NCBI RefSeq assembly: GCF_003589595.1 | Contig: NW_020654748.1 | Span: 352,728 to 416,727 of the forward strand | DNA: 64,000 nucleotides | From: Hyposmocoma kahamanoa | Taxonomy: Eukaryota; Arthropoda; Insecta; Lepidoptera; Cosmopterigidae | Reading direction: 5' to 3' | In this document: positions 45,665 to 56,269 of the stretch, piece by piece | Numbering within the stretch: the first letter of the stretch is position 1 | How the letters are laid out: each line of letters starts with the position of its first letter | The notes under the pieces: model-generated | Told to the model about the DNA's origin: nothing | The model's database searches: none | What the model saw: the letters and a program-made list of their open reading frames with translations, nothing else | Position numbers and translations under genes: made by a program

Positions 45665-46466
45665 ACTAATATCAGGTTTCTTACCACGGTATGACATCTT
45701 TTTATTTTCCCGTTATTTTGGAACGGTTGCACGCTCCATGGTCACGGTTTGACTGGACGGCGGCAGATGACAGCTTTAAGAGCAGACATATCTGTCTACC
45801 CTCTTGCGCTGTAGATAACTACCTTCATCGCGATTTGTTGTGGTGTTACCATTGTCACTCACTTTTTTCACTCCTATTTTGGTTACGGAAAAGGAAAAAT
45901 ATTACGTTCACCAAAAGACCACCTTCCTTTACAAACACCGGGTGTCTATAAAGTGAACTGCAGTTGTGGGAGCTGGTATATCAGTTGACTAAACGAAGAA
46001 TTGTCGATCGTAAGAAGGAACACATCGGAGCAGTAAAAAACACACAGACTGACACTAACCACTGGATCGAGTTGCATAGCCCCCAGGTACTCTCGACAGA
46101 ACGTCACTACATACCACAGTTGGTATGAGAAGCCATCGAGATCACGAAGTATAAAACATTTAACCATGATGATGGTTTTAAACTGTCCAGTACATGGAAT
46201 CCGATTCTTAGTTCGTACAGTAATAAAAACAAAAACACCTCGATCAGTTTCACGTGTGGACGCAGTGAGTGTGGTTTGTGTGAAAAAAGTGCGTGACAAT
46301 GGTAACGCCACAACAAATCGCGATGAAGGTAGTCGTCGAAAGCGCAAGAGGGCAGACAGATATGTCTGCTCTTAAAGCTGTCATCTGCCGCCGTTCAGTC
46401 AACCCGTGACCATGGAGCGTGCAAATAAAAAGAAGTCATACCGTGGTAAGAAACCTGATATTAGTG
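45665..46466 (+). mobile_element. Penelope-like element remnant with inverted terminal arms
   Basis: The left arm 45665-45810 and right arm 46341-46466 are inverted copies: CTAATATCAGGTTTCTTACC, then CCATGGTCACGG and GCAGATGACAGCTTTAAGAG, through CTCTTGCGCT. The right arm lacks about 20 bases (TTTTCCCGTTATTTTGGAAC). The broken GIY-YIG domain sits between them. Inverted or partly inverted terminal repeats are known for Penelope elements. Confidence 0.78.
45941..46222 (+). pseudogene. Penelope-like element GIY-YIG endonuclease, broken
   Basis: One frame reads [15 protein letters not shown], the next frame [20 protein letters not shown], then HWIELHSPQVLSTERHYIPQ, a stop, and EAIEITKYKTFNHDDGFKLS ending STWNPILS. 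C-x-CG-x-YI(G/S)-x-T-x-R-I-x-R-x-EH is the GIY-YIG signature of Penelope-like retroelements. The glycine of YIG is replaced by serine, there is a frameshift at about 45988, a short in-frame deletion near 46065 where the AEH segment is expected, and a stop at about 46126. No reverse transcriptase part was recognised. It lies between two inverted terminal arms. Confidence 0.8.
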
Positions 46467-46937
46467 TATATAAAATATATAATAATCATTTAGTGAATAA
46501 CCACGAAAGTCTTAAAATTTACATAGTGTCATTTTGTTCACTACATATTTATATGTTCTTATTTGTCATTTTGTAGCATCAATACTTAATTGTCCAGATA
46601 TTTACGTATGTTACTTATTATAATTCGGTTCATAGTAACCGTAGCTCTACATTAAAATTACAGACCCTTGCTGAAAACTTATTATTATATGTGTAACTAA
46701 ACCTATTGTAAACACGCCAGCACATCAAGCTACTTATTGACGTATCTTGTTCCATTGCACTGGAGGCGATTTTCGAATAAAAATCTGTAGTCTGATGTGC
46801 CGTTGTCCGTACTGGGAAATAAACATTTTAATAATCGCTTCATGACTCGTAAAAATAACTATTATTAAGTAGAATTTTTTTTTTAATAAATGAAGACTCC
46901 AATTTTGATATTTTATATAAAAAGAAATAATTTATTT

Positions 46938-47180
46938 CGTGTCGTGCGCCTGTCCATAACTGTTGCAGTGCCACTCAGAGCTTTAAATCGCAAAGATCCA
47001 AGGGGTACTGCCACTGCGCCCGTCATCCTGAGACATAAGTTGACAAGTCCCATGTGCCTGTAATACCACCAGAACCCTTACCCTTCAAAACTGGAACACA
47101 GTAATGCTGACGGCAGAAATAGGTAAGGTGGCAGTACTTCCCTGGACGAACTCTTTCACAATGAGGTCTACTGCTACTAC
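46938..47180 (-). mobile_element. Metulj-like SINE, missing tail end
   Basis: GTCGTGCGCCTGTCCATAAC (with the usual TGGTGGTAAGC stretch shortened), AGAGCTTTAAATCGCAAAGA, CCATGTGCCTGTAATACCAC, AAACTGGAACACAGTAATGC and CTCTTTCACAATGAGGTCTA in family order. Confidence 0.82.
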
Positions 47181-47585
47181 CTAAAATATCGTTAATGTCA
47201 AGGATTTTTTCATAATAACTTTTGAATTTTATATCAAAATATATAAAGTTAATATTTTAGAAAAACATGATCTGTAAATTCACTCTGTTATCTTGCTTGA
47301 TTATAGTATTTGTAAGTATAATGTTTAATGACGTTTTATAATTTTCGAAGCAGTATGTCCCGGCATAATAAAGTAGACCAACCGGGTAGACAATAAAATG
47401 CAATCAAGAGTGGTTTAGCTCCACCCGTTATTACGGTTGCAGTTTAATTGAGAACATATGTCGGCATGTTTGTTGTATTGGGGAGCTGTGTGTGGTACAT
47501 GAGTATGTTTTTGTTTGACAGAATTTGGAATTTTAAACAATGTCTATGTTTATTTCTTCTATATTTTTGTCCTAAAGAATTGTAT

Positions 47586-47800
47586 GTCTCCGTGGGCCGA
47601 ACGGTTACCATGCTTCGCAGAGGTCCCGGGTGCGATTCCCGGGCCGGGAGAAGTATTTGTATTACCTACACTTATTTCTCTCGTTAGTTTGATTGTAATT
47701 TGTGGTTTTCTATGTGTGCGTCCGTAGCATCCGCGATACAGGGGTTCATTAGTGCGAGGCTCTGACTGTGTACGTTATTAACATTATTATATGGGTTTAT
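47586..47800 (+). mobile_element. tRNA-derived SINE, copy with shortened head
   Basis: Same family as 5883-6104. A box GGGCCGAACGGTTACC; a short deletion follows before the B box (GGTGCGATTCC). The body with the TATTTCTCTCGTTAG segment is intact and ends in an ATTATTAT tail. Confidence 0.82.
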
Positions 47801-47810
47801 TATTAATTAT

Positions 47811-48028
47811 CACCATCATCATCAACCTATTTATCCCTCTCACTGCTGAGCTCGGGTCTCTTATCAGGCGAGGTATTCAGCTTTAGTTTGCCATGCTGGC
47901 CTAAGGCGGGTGAAGCTCGTGGTAAATTTCAAATTAAATTTTGCACATAAATTCCGAAAAACCAAGAGCTCGGATTCGAACCTACGGTCTCTGCTTGAGA
48001 GACGGTAGGTCAAACCAGGCTACTATGA
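47811..48028 (-). mobile_element. Third tRNA-like SINE family with GATGATGATG tail
   Basis: On the minus strand the head is CATAGTAGCCTGGTTTGACC, the B box GGTTCGAATCC is near 47975, the body runs through ACGAGCTTCACCCGCC and AGCTCAGCAGTGAGAGGGAT, and the tail is TTGATGATGATGGTGATAAT. It abuts the tRNA-derived SINE at 47586-47800. Confidence 0.72.
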
Positions 48029-48608
48029 TTTCTTTTGTTATTCATTAGACTTCTCGTAAATACAAAAACAAATGTTATTAAACTAATTGTCAAGTCGGCA
48101 TCAAAAGAAATATAACAAAAAATAACGTAACAAAGTAACTGTTCAAGACAATCTCAGATTCAACTTCATAATAATTCATTTGCGGTTCACGGCTCAGCTC
48201 CCTAATTGAAACAAATGCTAATTCTAATCCCACCATAACCATTGTTACAGCGTAACATTATATTGTACATAACGCCTTATGCTTATAAATTTAAAGTTAA
48301 AATTCACACAATTCATATGAGAGGACAAAGTAGGTATACTGTGATAATTATGCATTTGCTAATTCCTAATACCTTTCGGAATAAGGTTGAAAGTCTCCTA
48401 ACCAAAGTACACAATAAACAATGTGGTAATCAATCAAATGCCGACAAAGTCATAAAGGTTATGAGAAATTGTAAGTACTTCATTCATTGTTTTTAAAATA
48501 TATGCATTTGTGCAATAGCATAAAGTTTTGTAGGTCAATAATCTAGAATGACACAGAAGCTACTTAATTATTCAATTGAATGATTGCTAAAAACAAGATG
48601 ACTATAAT

Positions 48609-49159
48609 TAGAGGCCATGAGAACCATAGTGGCCTAATTCAATGGACAAGCCATAGTGGCCTATCTTACTTAGGCCAGTATGGCACCTCAAATTTAGATC
48701 ACAGACTAAAAACCATAACAATGATTATGCTGCCATCTAGTGAAAATTCGTTGTATCACTTTTAGGCCTTTCTGATTCTATCAATATGTGTATGGGCCAG
48801 GTATAGTCCATACATGCACTGTAGTTGTAAGTTAGTTGTAGTAGTAGAGTAGCACGAAGAGAAAGATTGCTTGAAAGTTCAAAGTATATTTTCGTAATAA
48901 GTTACAAGTATTAGGTGGCAAATCTTTCCTTAAGTAGTGTCTCTGTGGACAGTTGGTGACGTACTGAGTTAATATTAAAGATTAATTAGTTATATAAAAC
49001 AAAAGGCTGCGCGCGGCCTAAGTAGGTTGCCGCGTGCGCAGATTTGTACTTTAGTATGTATGGTGAGACCATACAATATGATCAATTTGAACTGGAAAAA
49101 ATCATAAACTCAATATTGTAAAAAAATGAGTTAGGCCACTATGGTTCTCATGGCCTCTA
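48609..49159. mobile_element. 551-bp MITE with TAGAGGCCATGAGAACC ends
   Basis: The left end TAGAGGCCATGAGAACCATA continues GTGGCCTAA, and the right end read inward is identical over these 29 bases. Flanking octamers ACTATAAT (48601-48608) and ATTATAAT (49160-49167) match at seven of eight positions. CATAGTGGCCTA recurs inside the left end (near 48650) with TAGGCC variants. TAGAGG ends with an 8-bp duplication fit a hAT-type parent. No coding sequence recognised. Confidence 0.8.
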
Positions 49160-49169
49160 ATTATAATAC

Positions 49170-50488
49170 TTAATCTTACTTTGGCGAACTGACACAACAC
49201 TACTAATCTTTTTTGGAATATGGAATCTTATCAGTTTAATTTTAGAAATTGGAAATTTAAATGTACTTGTTTTTGTCGCCTTTATTTACATTTGTCATTG
49301 TTTCGTCTATTGTTTCATGCTCGTGTACATCTTTGCTTCTGTTTTTAAATCATCAATTATCGTAAATTATAAGTTTCGGAAAAGAGGATCGTTTCTATAC
49401 TATACCAAAAAGTTGTCACGTTGTCACAAGAGCACTAACGTTTATGCTTGAGAAACTTCGACTCGTCGCCATAATATTTGATCTGCAGTGCAAGAAACAA
49501 ATTTAACCATAACAAGCTTCCTTTTGAAATACCCCATTTAAGCCTTTAGAAAAAAAACATCCATTTCTTCTTAGAGCGGCACATTCCAAAAGTTCTTTAG
49601 CCCAAAAACGTGCGAAGGTAAAATACTTTATCTTTTACGCAGCAACTACATTGTTTCAAATTCCTGTATAAGCGGTGGTAAATACGCAAAAAGCGCATTA
49701 TCGTAATATAATTTAGCTACGTTATCTTGAGAAATATCTTCGGTACTTCTGTGTGGAGGATTTCTTTAAATTCGGTTCCAAACGTGACAGGGGGCGCAAT
49801 TACATGTTATTTATTTGAACGCCTCGAAAAAACTTTGTAATGTATTGTGTATGTGTCAAATATTCTCTTCTTTAGAATGGTTCTGTAGATATTATTGAAA
49901 TATTGGATGTAGTAGCCTAAACTGTACTAATGTAAGGGTATTGAAATTTTGTTGTTCTTCTTCCTGATGTCATTGAAAAATATTGAGAGCAATAATTTAA
50001 GAACGTTAAAAAAACGTACAGGTAAAAAATCACTAAAGCTACCAATGGAATTTAAAAAACGAAACACTCTAGGGTAGATGGTCATCTTACAACACAAGTT
50101 AATATATGCTAAGACCGATGTATACGAAATAGAGTTTGTCAGCCTAACTGTAGATTTAATAGAATCCAAGGAACTCTAAAATTAAATGTAGAAATGTGAA
50201 AGTCCTGTGTTCCTCTAACGAAGCGGAGTGATTTATGCGTGTGCGCACTAATTAATAAGAAACGCAACAGTGTAGGTTAATATGCGTACACCCACACATG
50301 GGTGCGAGGGGAATCAACGAACGATTTAAGTTAAGAGAAACTGAAAAGATTGAATATTAAAAAAGATGCAACTCGTACCATATAAAGGTACTCAATAAAT
50401 TGTTACTACTCGAGAATGTTAAAAATAAGAAAGTCACAGCTAATTCTGTAGCCACAATAAACAATAGTATTGTAACAAAAAGTATATG
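49170..50488. other. unc-5 intron, no gene recognised
   Basis: AT-rich with no repeats noticed; the 80-codon minus-strand frame at 49927 has no recognisable feature. Confidence 0.55.
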
Positions 50489-50496
50489 GCAGTAAT

Positions 50497-50782
50497 CATT
50501 GACTTACAAATAAATGGACGACGGGTCTAATACAAAAACCACGAAAAAAATGTCCCAAGTCAACCTATTTAAACGTAGTGACATGTAAAGGAATATGAAA
50601 AAGCTAAAACGTTGAATTTAAATTGTAATGTCATCGCAGTACTGTCTAATTTTGCTTGCTTGGCTGTCAGTCGAACAAACGAAGACTAAAGCGTGAATGA
50701 CGCTCTGTATACGATTTTAACGCCCTATAAGTTCGGACACTTTTTAGCGCGGACCCGACGTCCATATAATTGTAAGTCAATG
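50497..50782 (+). mobile_element. MITE family CATTGACTTAC, copy 2
   Basis: 286 bp, same ends as the copy at 7374-7602, flanked by perfect 8-bp duplications GCAGTAAT (50489-50496, 50783-50790). About 30 bp at each end forms the inverted repeat, from CATTGACTTAC to CGGGTC. Lies in the intron between the two TSP1 exons of unc-5. Confidence 0.9.
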
Positions 50783-50921
50783 GCAGTAATATTAATTTTA
50801 CAGTGTAGAGGAATATTTCGAAGAAATTGTTATTTTATTTTTAAGGAACGTCATTGTCTTTTAACAATATTGTACGTTAACTTTTTTTAACAATAACTAT
50901 TAATAATAATAATATACCAAA

Positions 50922-51100
50922 CAACGACACTAATAACCTGTTCTCAAAATAGAGAATTCCCTGTAATATGACTATCAGAGCAAGGGAATTCACTCCTGCA
51001 CTCATCGCACCCAAACCTCTAATTTATAAAAATTCATTTCCCATGTTTGTCTCCGAATTCAGCCTACAGTGCAAACAATTGGGCCACCGAGGCCATCGAA
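50922..51100 (-). mobile_element. SINE-like repeat, inverted partner of 51690-51832
   Basis: CAACGACACTAATAACCTGT through ATTCATTTCCCATGTTTGTC is an imperfect inverted copy of 51690-51832. The far end, read on the minus strand, TGGCCCAATTGTTTGCACTG, resembles the head of the SINE at 26555. Confidence 0.5.
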
Positions 51101-51689
51101 TTGTTCTTTAATTACAATCATATTGTCCCTTGACATTATGGTTTAAATTTAAATATTGTGACATTGATAATATGAAATATTCTCTAACATCCATCATCTT
51201 TAATGCATTATTTCTGTCTCAAGATTTGCTTCGTTAAAGTAAGGAACAGTATTATGCACACGAATAGAAAATACGTAAAATACATAAAACATATAAAATT
51301 TTGAAAACATAACGGCAACTCTTGTATCGTTAAAAGCTTTAGACTCAAACCGAACCCAACTCAGAACACACGGACACTATTATTTCTTTGGTAAAAAAAC
51401 ATGTGATTTATTCCTCACTCGCATGTAAGGGCGGTTTCGAGTCGCATTTATTTTAATTTCAATTTATACCACAATAATTCCTGCCCGGTTGCTGTTTAAA
51501 ATATTGTTTAGATGCGATTAATTTTGTTAAATTATGAGGTAATTGGAGGGGAACAGTATTCTGGGAGAATGTCTGAAGTTTGCCTATTATATTTATTGCT
51601 TGATAATAAAGAATGCTGCCGAAACAATGATATATGGTTTATTTGAGGTTGTTGTCGGTGATCTGATGATTCGTACTATACGACCAATT

Positions 51690-51832
51690 TTAGGAAGTGA
51701 ATTTTCCTAAATTGATTCTGGTCTGAGTGTTCAGAGTAAATTCCGTTACTTCGGCACTCATAGTACACGGAATTTCTTAGTCGAGAACAGGTAATTGGTG
51801 TCGTTGTCTGGTACTTTATGATTATTTCGAAC
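51690..51832 (+). mobile_element. SINE-like repeat, inverted partner of 50922-51100
   Basis: GGAAGTGAATTTTCCTAAAT, then GGTCTGAGTGTTCAGAGTAA and GAGAACAGGTAATTGGTGTC. The last segment read inverted matches 50925-50960. Confidence 0.5.
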
Positions 51833-52036
51833 TTTGGACATTAACACTCAACGATTTTTATATAAGTTTTAGAGCTATTTTCTTTCATAAATTTCAATTT
51901 CATACCAGTATTATAGTTAAACATTCGATTTTTTAAAAGCTACAATAAAATTGATATCTTAAACCTGAGACATCCACAGAAGTAGTAAATTCAATTCTGA
52001 CATTGACGTGGGCATACCAAATCTCATAGCGACCTT

Positions 52037-52330
52037 TTTTATAATGTCAAGCGACGTGTTAGACGAGTCGTGTGTCCAGTGACAAGCGACAAGCAATTGC
52101 AGTGCCACTCAGAGATTTAAATCGCAAAGATCTGAGGGGCACTGCCACTACGCCCAACACCCTGAGACATCAATTGTCAAGTCCCAGATGCTTGTAATTT
52201 CACCAGCACTGTTAAACTTCAAAACTGGAAGGCAATAATTCTCAAATTATCATTTGATGGCAGAAATAGGTAAGGTGGCAGTAGAACTTATCTGGACGAA
52301 ATCGTTCACAAGAAGCTCTACTAATTCTAA
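52037..52330 (-). mobile_element. Metulj-like SINE, near full length
   Basis: TATAATGTCAAGCGACGTGT at the tail, then GTGCCACTCAGAGATTTAAA, GCACTGCCACTACGCCCAAC, CCTGAGACATCAATTGTCAA and the head ATCGTTCACAAGAAGCTCTA. It ends about 550 bases before the second TSP1 exon. Confidence 0.82.
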
Positions 52331-52595
52331 AGCGATTACTTTAGTGACTGAAATTCCATAATCATGGTGAAATTGTACTGGCAGAATACAGCTGCTCAGA
52401 AATCTGCAAGTAAAATGCTATATAAGCATCCATACTGAGCCAAAAACACAAAATTTAGTAATATTGTGATCGATAAATATGTTTCAATTACTATTCTGTT
52501 TGATTTTATGTGAATTTGTCTGTTTGTTTATAATGTAAATATTAGTTAGTACGTTTTTGTGTTGAATAAACGTTCAAGCTGTCTATTTATCTACT

Positions 52596-52690
52596 ATCAT
52601 CATCAAAATCCATTATAAACCCCACTAGTGGGCACAGGTTGATGCCACAATCCGCCACCGTTGGTGAGAGGTATTCCCACTAAATATTCT
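52596..52690 (-). mobile_element. Decayed SINE tail fragment (CATCATCA type)
   Basis: CTATCATCATCAAAATCCAT, CCCCACTAGTGGGCACAGGT and CCACAATCCGCCACC follow the order of the fragment at 2288. Confidence 0.4.
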
Positions 52691-52883
52691 TAAACCTTAA
52701 AATTTAAGTCACGGGTACATCTGCCGTGCTTACAATATTAACAGTAAGTATGTTTGAAATACATATAGACTTACTGTTCTTGTTGTAGGCATGGCAGACA
52801 TGCCGCCATAGATAAGAGCCGTTGATCTCTTAATTGAAAAGTAACCTAATAGAATCCGCTGACTCTATAATTTTTCCCCACAG

Positions 52884-53039
52884 CTCTGCCTGGACGATGG
52901 GGAGCTTGGTCGGAATGGACTGTGTGCGGATCGGACTGCAGACAGAGTCGACGACGGTCCTGCAGTGGTGACACTCAATGTCCTGGAGCTCACATACAAC
53001 ATGCTGACTGCGTTGGAGATTTCTGTGGTGTTCGAGGAA
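52884..53039 (+). CDS. unc-5: unc-5 netrin receptor, thrombospondin type 1 repeat 2
   Basis: This 156-base exon follows tttttccccacag, enters in phase 2 (split alanine) and leaves in phase 1 at gtgagt. It reads LPGRWGAWSEWTVCGSDC, then RQSRRRSCSGDTQCPG and HIQHADCVGDFCGVRG. This is the second TSP1 repeat, with an intact W-x-x-W-x-x-W motif, the R-x-R-R-x-C arginine layer and six cysteines. Vertebrate and fly UNC-5 proteins also have two TSP1 repeats between the Ig domains and the membrane segment. The open frame that runs about 270 bases past the donor is in a different frame and was not treated as coding. Confidence 0.96.
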
Positions 53040-54014
53040 GTGAGTGTAACTTTCGTCATAATCACAAATCTTACCACAAAAAATTACACTAAACCCACCT
53101 TTCCTTTGAAAGAACTCAAAGAGTATTTAAAGGTGTTGTATAAAATTGTACTAGCGATCATATCACAAATGAAAATAACACCTGATACCGTTCTTAACTC
53201 GTTAAAATATAATAACATTGACAAGGATTTCTTTCTTGGAAAGAAAAATAGAACGATATCGTTCCTGGCAGATAGTAAAACGTTAACTTTGAGGTCTTCA
53301 TATTTCTAGTGCTTGTATTTATCAAAAAATCAACTAAAATCTTACTTCTTGTAAATATAATCTAAACATTGGAAGCTACAATTTCCCAAAACATGCATTC
53401 TAATATATACCGACAACCGAAAGCCGCGGTAGGCCACAAAAGCCTATTCAGACCAACTGAGACAGATTCGATTCGATAAATCTCACGCTGTCCACCCTCG
53501 CCTACTTGGATAGTTCTTGAATAGTCCTCGAGCTAGTGAATAGTTTTGAATAGTTCCCTGATTAGCGTGCATGAGTTAGTACGAAAGTCTACGTTAACTT
53601 GGCGCTAACAAGCTGCAAAATTTTGTCGCAAATAGAATTCATATATACATATTGTCAAGAAATATGTCGCAATACAAAATTTGTCTATTGTACGTGGACG
53701 TGCCGTTAGCAATAATAACAATTTGTAATCCGAACTTGACTGCTGCACTGACAATATTTTCACGGAATTAGAAATTCATTTCCAAGCTCATTTTGCATGT
53801 TGAAAGTTAGTGTCGTAAAACTTTATTGCTCATTCTTGTCTCTGGGGGTATTTATACCGCGATATTTTTTTCTTTGTGTCTTTATATTTCCTTCTGAAAG
53901 TCATTTGCCGTAGAAACATAGAAACATCTTCTTTGCCAAGGAAAGTTCAAAAGAAAATTCGCTTTTATCTATCTATTAAAAAATCGTACCAAATCTCAGT
54001 AACAGCAGTCACAT

Positions 54015-54392
54015 ATGACTGTTCCCGAGGGAGATATTAATTGCTTCAAATACTTTGAAAAACCCACATCTTCATCTACCAGATGCCGTAAGATTAAAAA
54101 TATACTTCCTTTTCCGCGCCCGCTCATAACTATGAAATGCTACACGGACCGGTCGCTTTATAACAGGCTATCGGTTGTAACTATGACCTACCACTCTTTA
54201 AAGAGCCTCCACCCCTCCCAAAACTCAAAGAAAAGTAATAAAATTGAAGGTGTCTTAAAAGAATTCAAGAGCTCATACTTAGTTGGTGACGTTAAAAAGA
54301 TTCGAGACTTGAGAGATACTAAAATCGGGCTCCATGACCATCTGGGTCGTATCATATCGTTTAAATATAGACGGGAGCCTAAAATTTTATAG
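54015..54392 (+). other. Orphan 125-codon frame in an unc-5 intron
   Basis: MTVPEGDINCFKYFEKPTSS opens a basic frame that continues KCYTDRSLYNRLSVVTMTYH and KKIRDLRDTKIGLHDHLGRI. It is the longest unexplained frame in this intron and is not repetitive or strongly biased in composition. I recognise no family, and it could equally be a chance frame or a transposon fragment. A 71-codon frame lies opposite its end. Confidence 0.2.
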
Positions 54393-55686
54393 TTCCCGTA
54401 CAATTCGTTGACTCGGAATGTCGTTTTTGTGCATAAAGCTGAACAAAGGTCGGTAATATTTCTTATTGTTCTTTCCTTTACGGGTTTTAATTACTTTTAT
54501 TTGACTTCATATTCATGGAGTGTGGTTAAGTGGTCCGTTAGTCTTGCAACAGTTGGGTTTTAACGTTTGGAGCTATTTATAACTATTTTTCAGTCAGGAC
54601 TTTATTTGGAATTAGTTTAAGAGCTAAAACTAGAAAATAAATTTCTAGGGAAACACTTTTATCCCTATTAATTTGTACTTAAATAACTGCAAACAAAATA
54701 AGCAGAATTTCCTAACCGAACGAAGTTATCAAATCGTTTAGAACCTGAATTTAATCACCTAAACATTTCCAAGTCACAAGCAATCCAATATTGTAAATGG
54801 AAAATGATCAGTCTGGTATTTTGTTTATAATGGCAATAAATCATTTCTTTGGTCCCCGTTGACTTGGTTTCAATTTCCTTTGCTGTTTATCGTGTATTTG
54901 ATAAATAGCCATGGGGTTTCAGTATTTTTGTTTACCGTACGTATTTATTCTTCCCCGACGCCTTTGCGCTATATAAATCTGCAATCTCTAACATATTTGC
55001 CTATAAATTGGTTTTGTTTATCTTCTACGAGATTGATTGTTATTTATTGGGGTCCATCGTTTTTGAGGTTAGCTTTTTGGGTTTCACGTTTGAGTTGCTT
55101 TTGATTAATACTGAAAGTGATAGATTCTTTCTCATCTCTGACTGCGTCTTATATTCAATAGGTATCGGAAAGACGCATCGTCGCGTAGAATAGGCTACTA
55201 TAGAAGTTTATTTGCCAGAATAAGTACAGCGTATTCTATTAATTTCATTTTAATACAAATTAGTATTTATTATATATTTATTTATTTGTTTGTAAATGTT
55301 CTTTATTACTTTTAAAGCAATTATGTTAAAGCTGTTTAGTTCCTTGTAATTTAAAAGTAAGTCCTTGTAGAAATTTAATTCGATTTTTGATAATTTGTTG
55401 TGAATCTTTGTATACAAGTTGACGCTGTTATTTTAAAAAAATTATGACAAATTGTTGGTGTGGAAGATTCATAATTTTGGCTCCAAATCCAGAATAAATT
55501 GACTGCGTGTTTCAAAATACTAATGAAGAATGTTCTCTTATATACTGATATCTTTTGAAACTTTCAGCTGTTTCTAAAAGTTATGAGTTGCTCTTTAGTA
55601 TAAAACCAAAGCTGACCGGCCATTAACGAAACGTAGATACGCGTTATCTTATGAACCTATGAACACAAAAAATATTGTATATTACA

Positions 55687-55977
55687 CATTGACTTACAAA
55701 TAAATGGACGACGGGTCTAATACAAAAACCACGAAAAAAATGTCCCAAATCAACCTATTTAAACGTAATAATATATAATGTAAAGGAATATGAAAAAGCT
55801 AAAACGTTGAATTTAAATTGTAATGTCATCGCAATACTGTTTAATTTTGCTTGCTTCGCTGTCAGTCGAACAAACGAAGATTAAAGCTTGAATGACGCTC
55901 TGTATACGATTTTAACGCCCTATAAGTTCGGACACTTTTTAGCGCGGACCGGACGTCCATATAATTATAAGTCAATG
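55687..55977 (+). mobile_element. MITE family CATTGACTTAC, copy 3
   Basis: 291 bp, very close to copy 2 throughout. Flanking octamers ATATTACA (55679-55686) and ATATTATA (55978-55985) match at seven of eight positions. Same orientation as the other two copies. Lies between the second TSP1 exon and the transmembrane exon. Confidence 0.9.
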
Positions 55978-56072
55978 ATATTATACATCCTATTAACTCC
56001 ACTGAGACGCCTAAGATTGAAATATACTTCTCACATTTTATTACTGTACCGAAAGTACTATCGTTATTAATA

Positions 56073-56222
56073 GGAAATGAAACTATTTTTCCGGATTTAA
56101 ATCGCGTATATTTGTTTTTTCAAACAAACCGACGTTTCGGGCCCTTTACAGGTCGAGGAAACGTCGGTTTGTTTGAAAAAACAAATATACGCGATTTATA
56201 TCCGGAAAAATAGTTTCATTTT
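56073..56222. repeat. Near-perfect 150-bp palindrome from a Penelope-type end
   Basis: Left arm GGAAATGAAACTATTTTTCC through CAAACAAACCGACGTTTC; an 18-base spacer containing GGGCCCTTTACAGG; right arm GAAACGTCGGTTTGTTTGAA through CCGGAAAAATAGTTTCATTT. Arms are about 65 bases with only one or two differences. The right flank (CTATGTGTAACAATCGCGAA) matches the inverted copy at 19690-19725. Confidence 0.85.
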
Positions 56223-56269
56223 CTATGTGTAACAATCGCGAAAACCTAAGAACTCGATATATCGTTATT

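Noticed and set aside
45946..46347. 133-codon minus-strand frame
   Set aside because: Opposite strand of the Penelope-like remnant; the plus strand carries the GIY-YIG motifs.
52965..53309. 114-codon frame overlapping the second TSP1 exon
   Set aside because: It is in a different frame from the exon and runs on into the intron; the exon has a proper donor at 53040.
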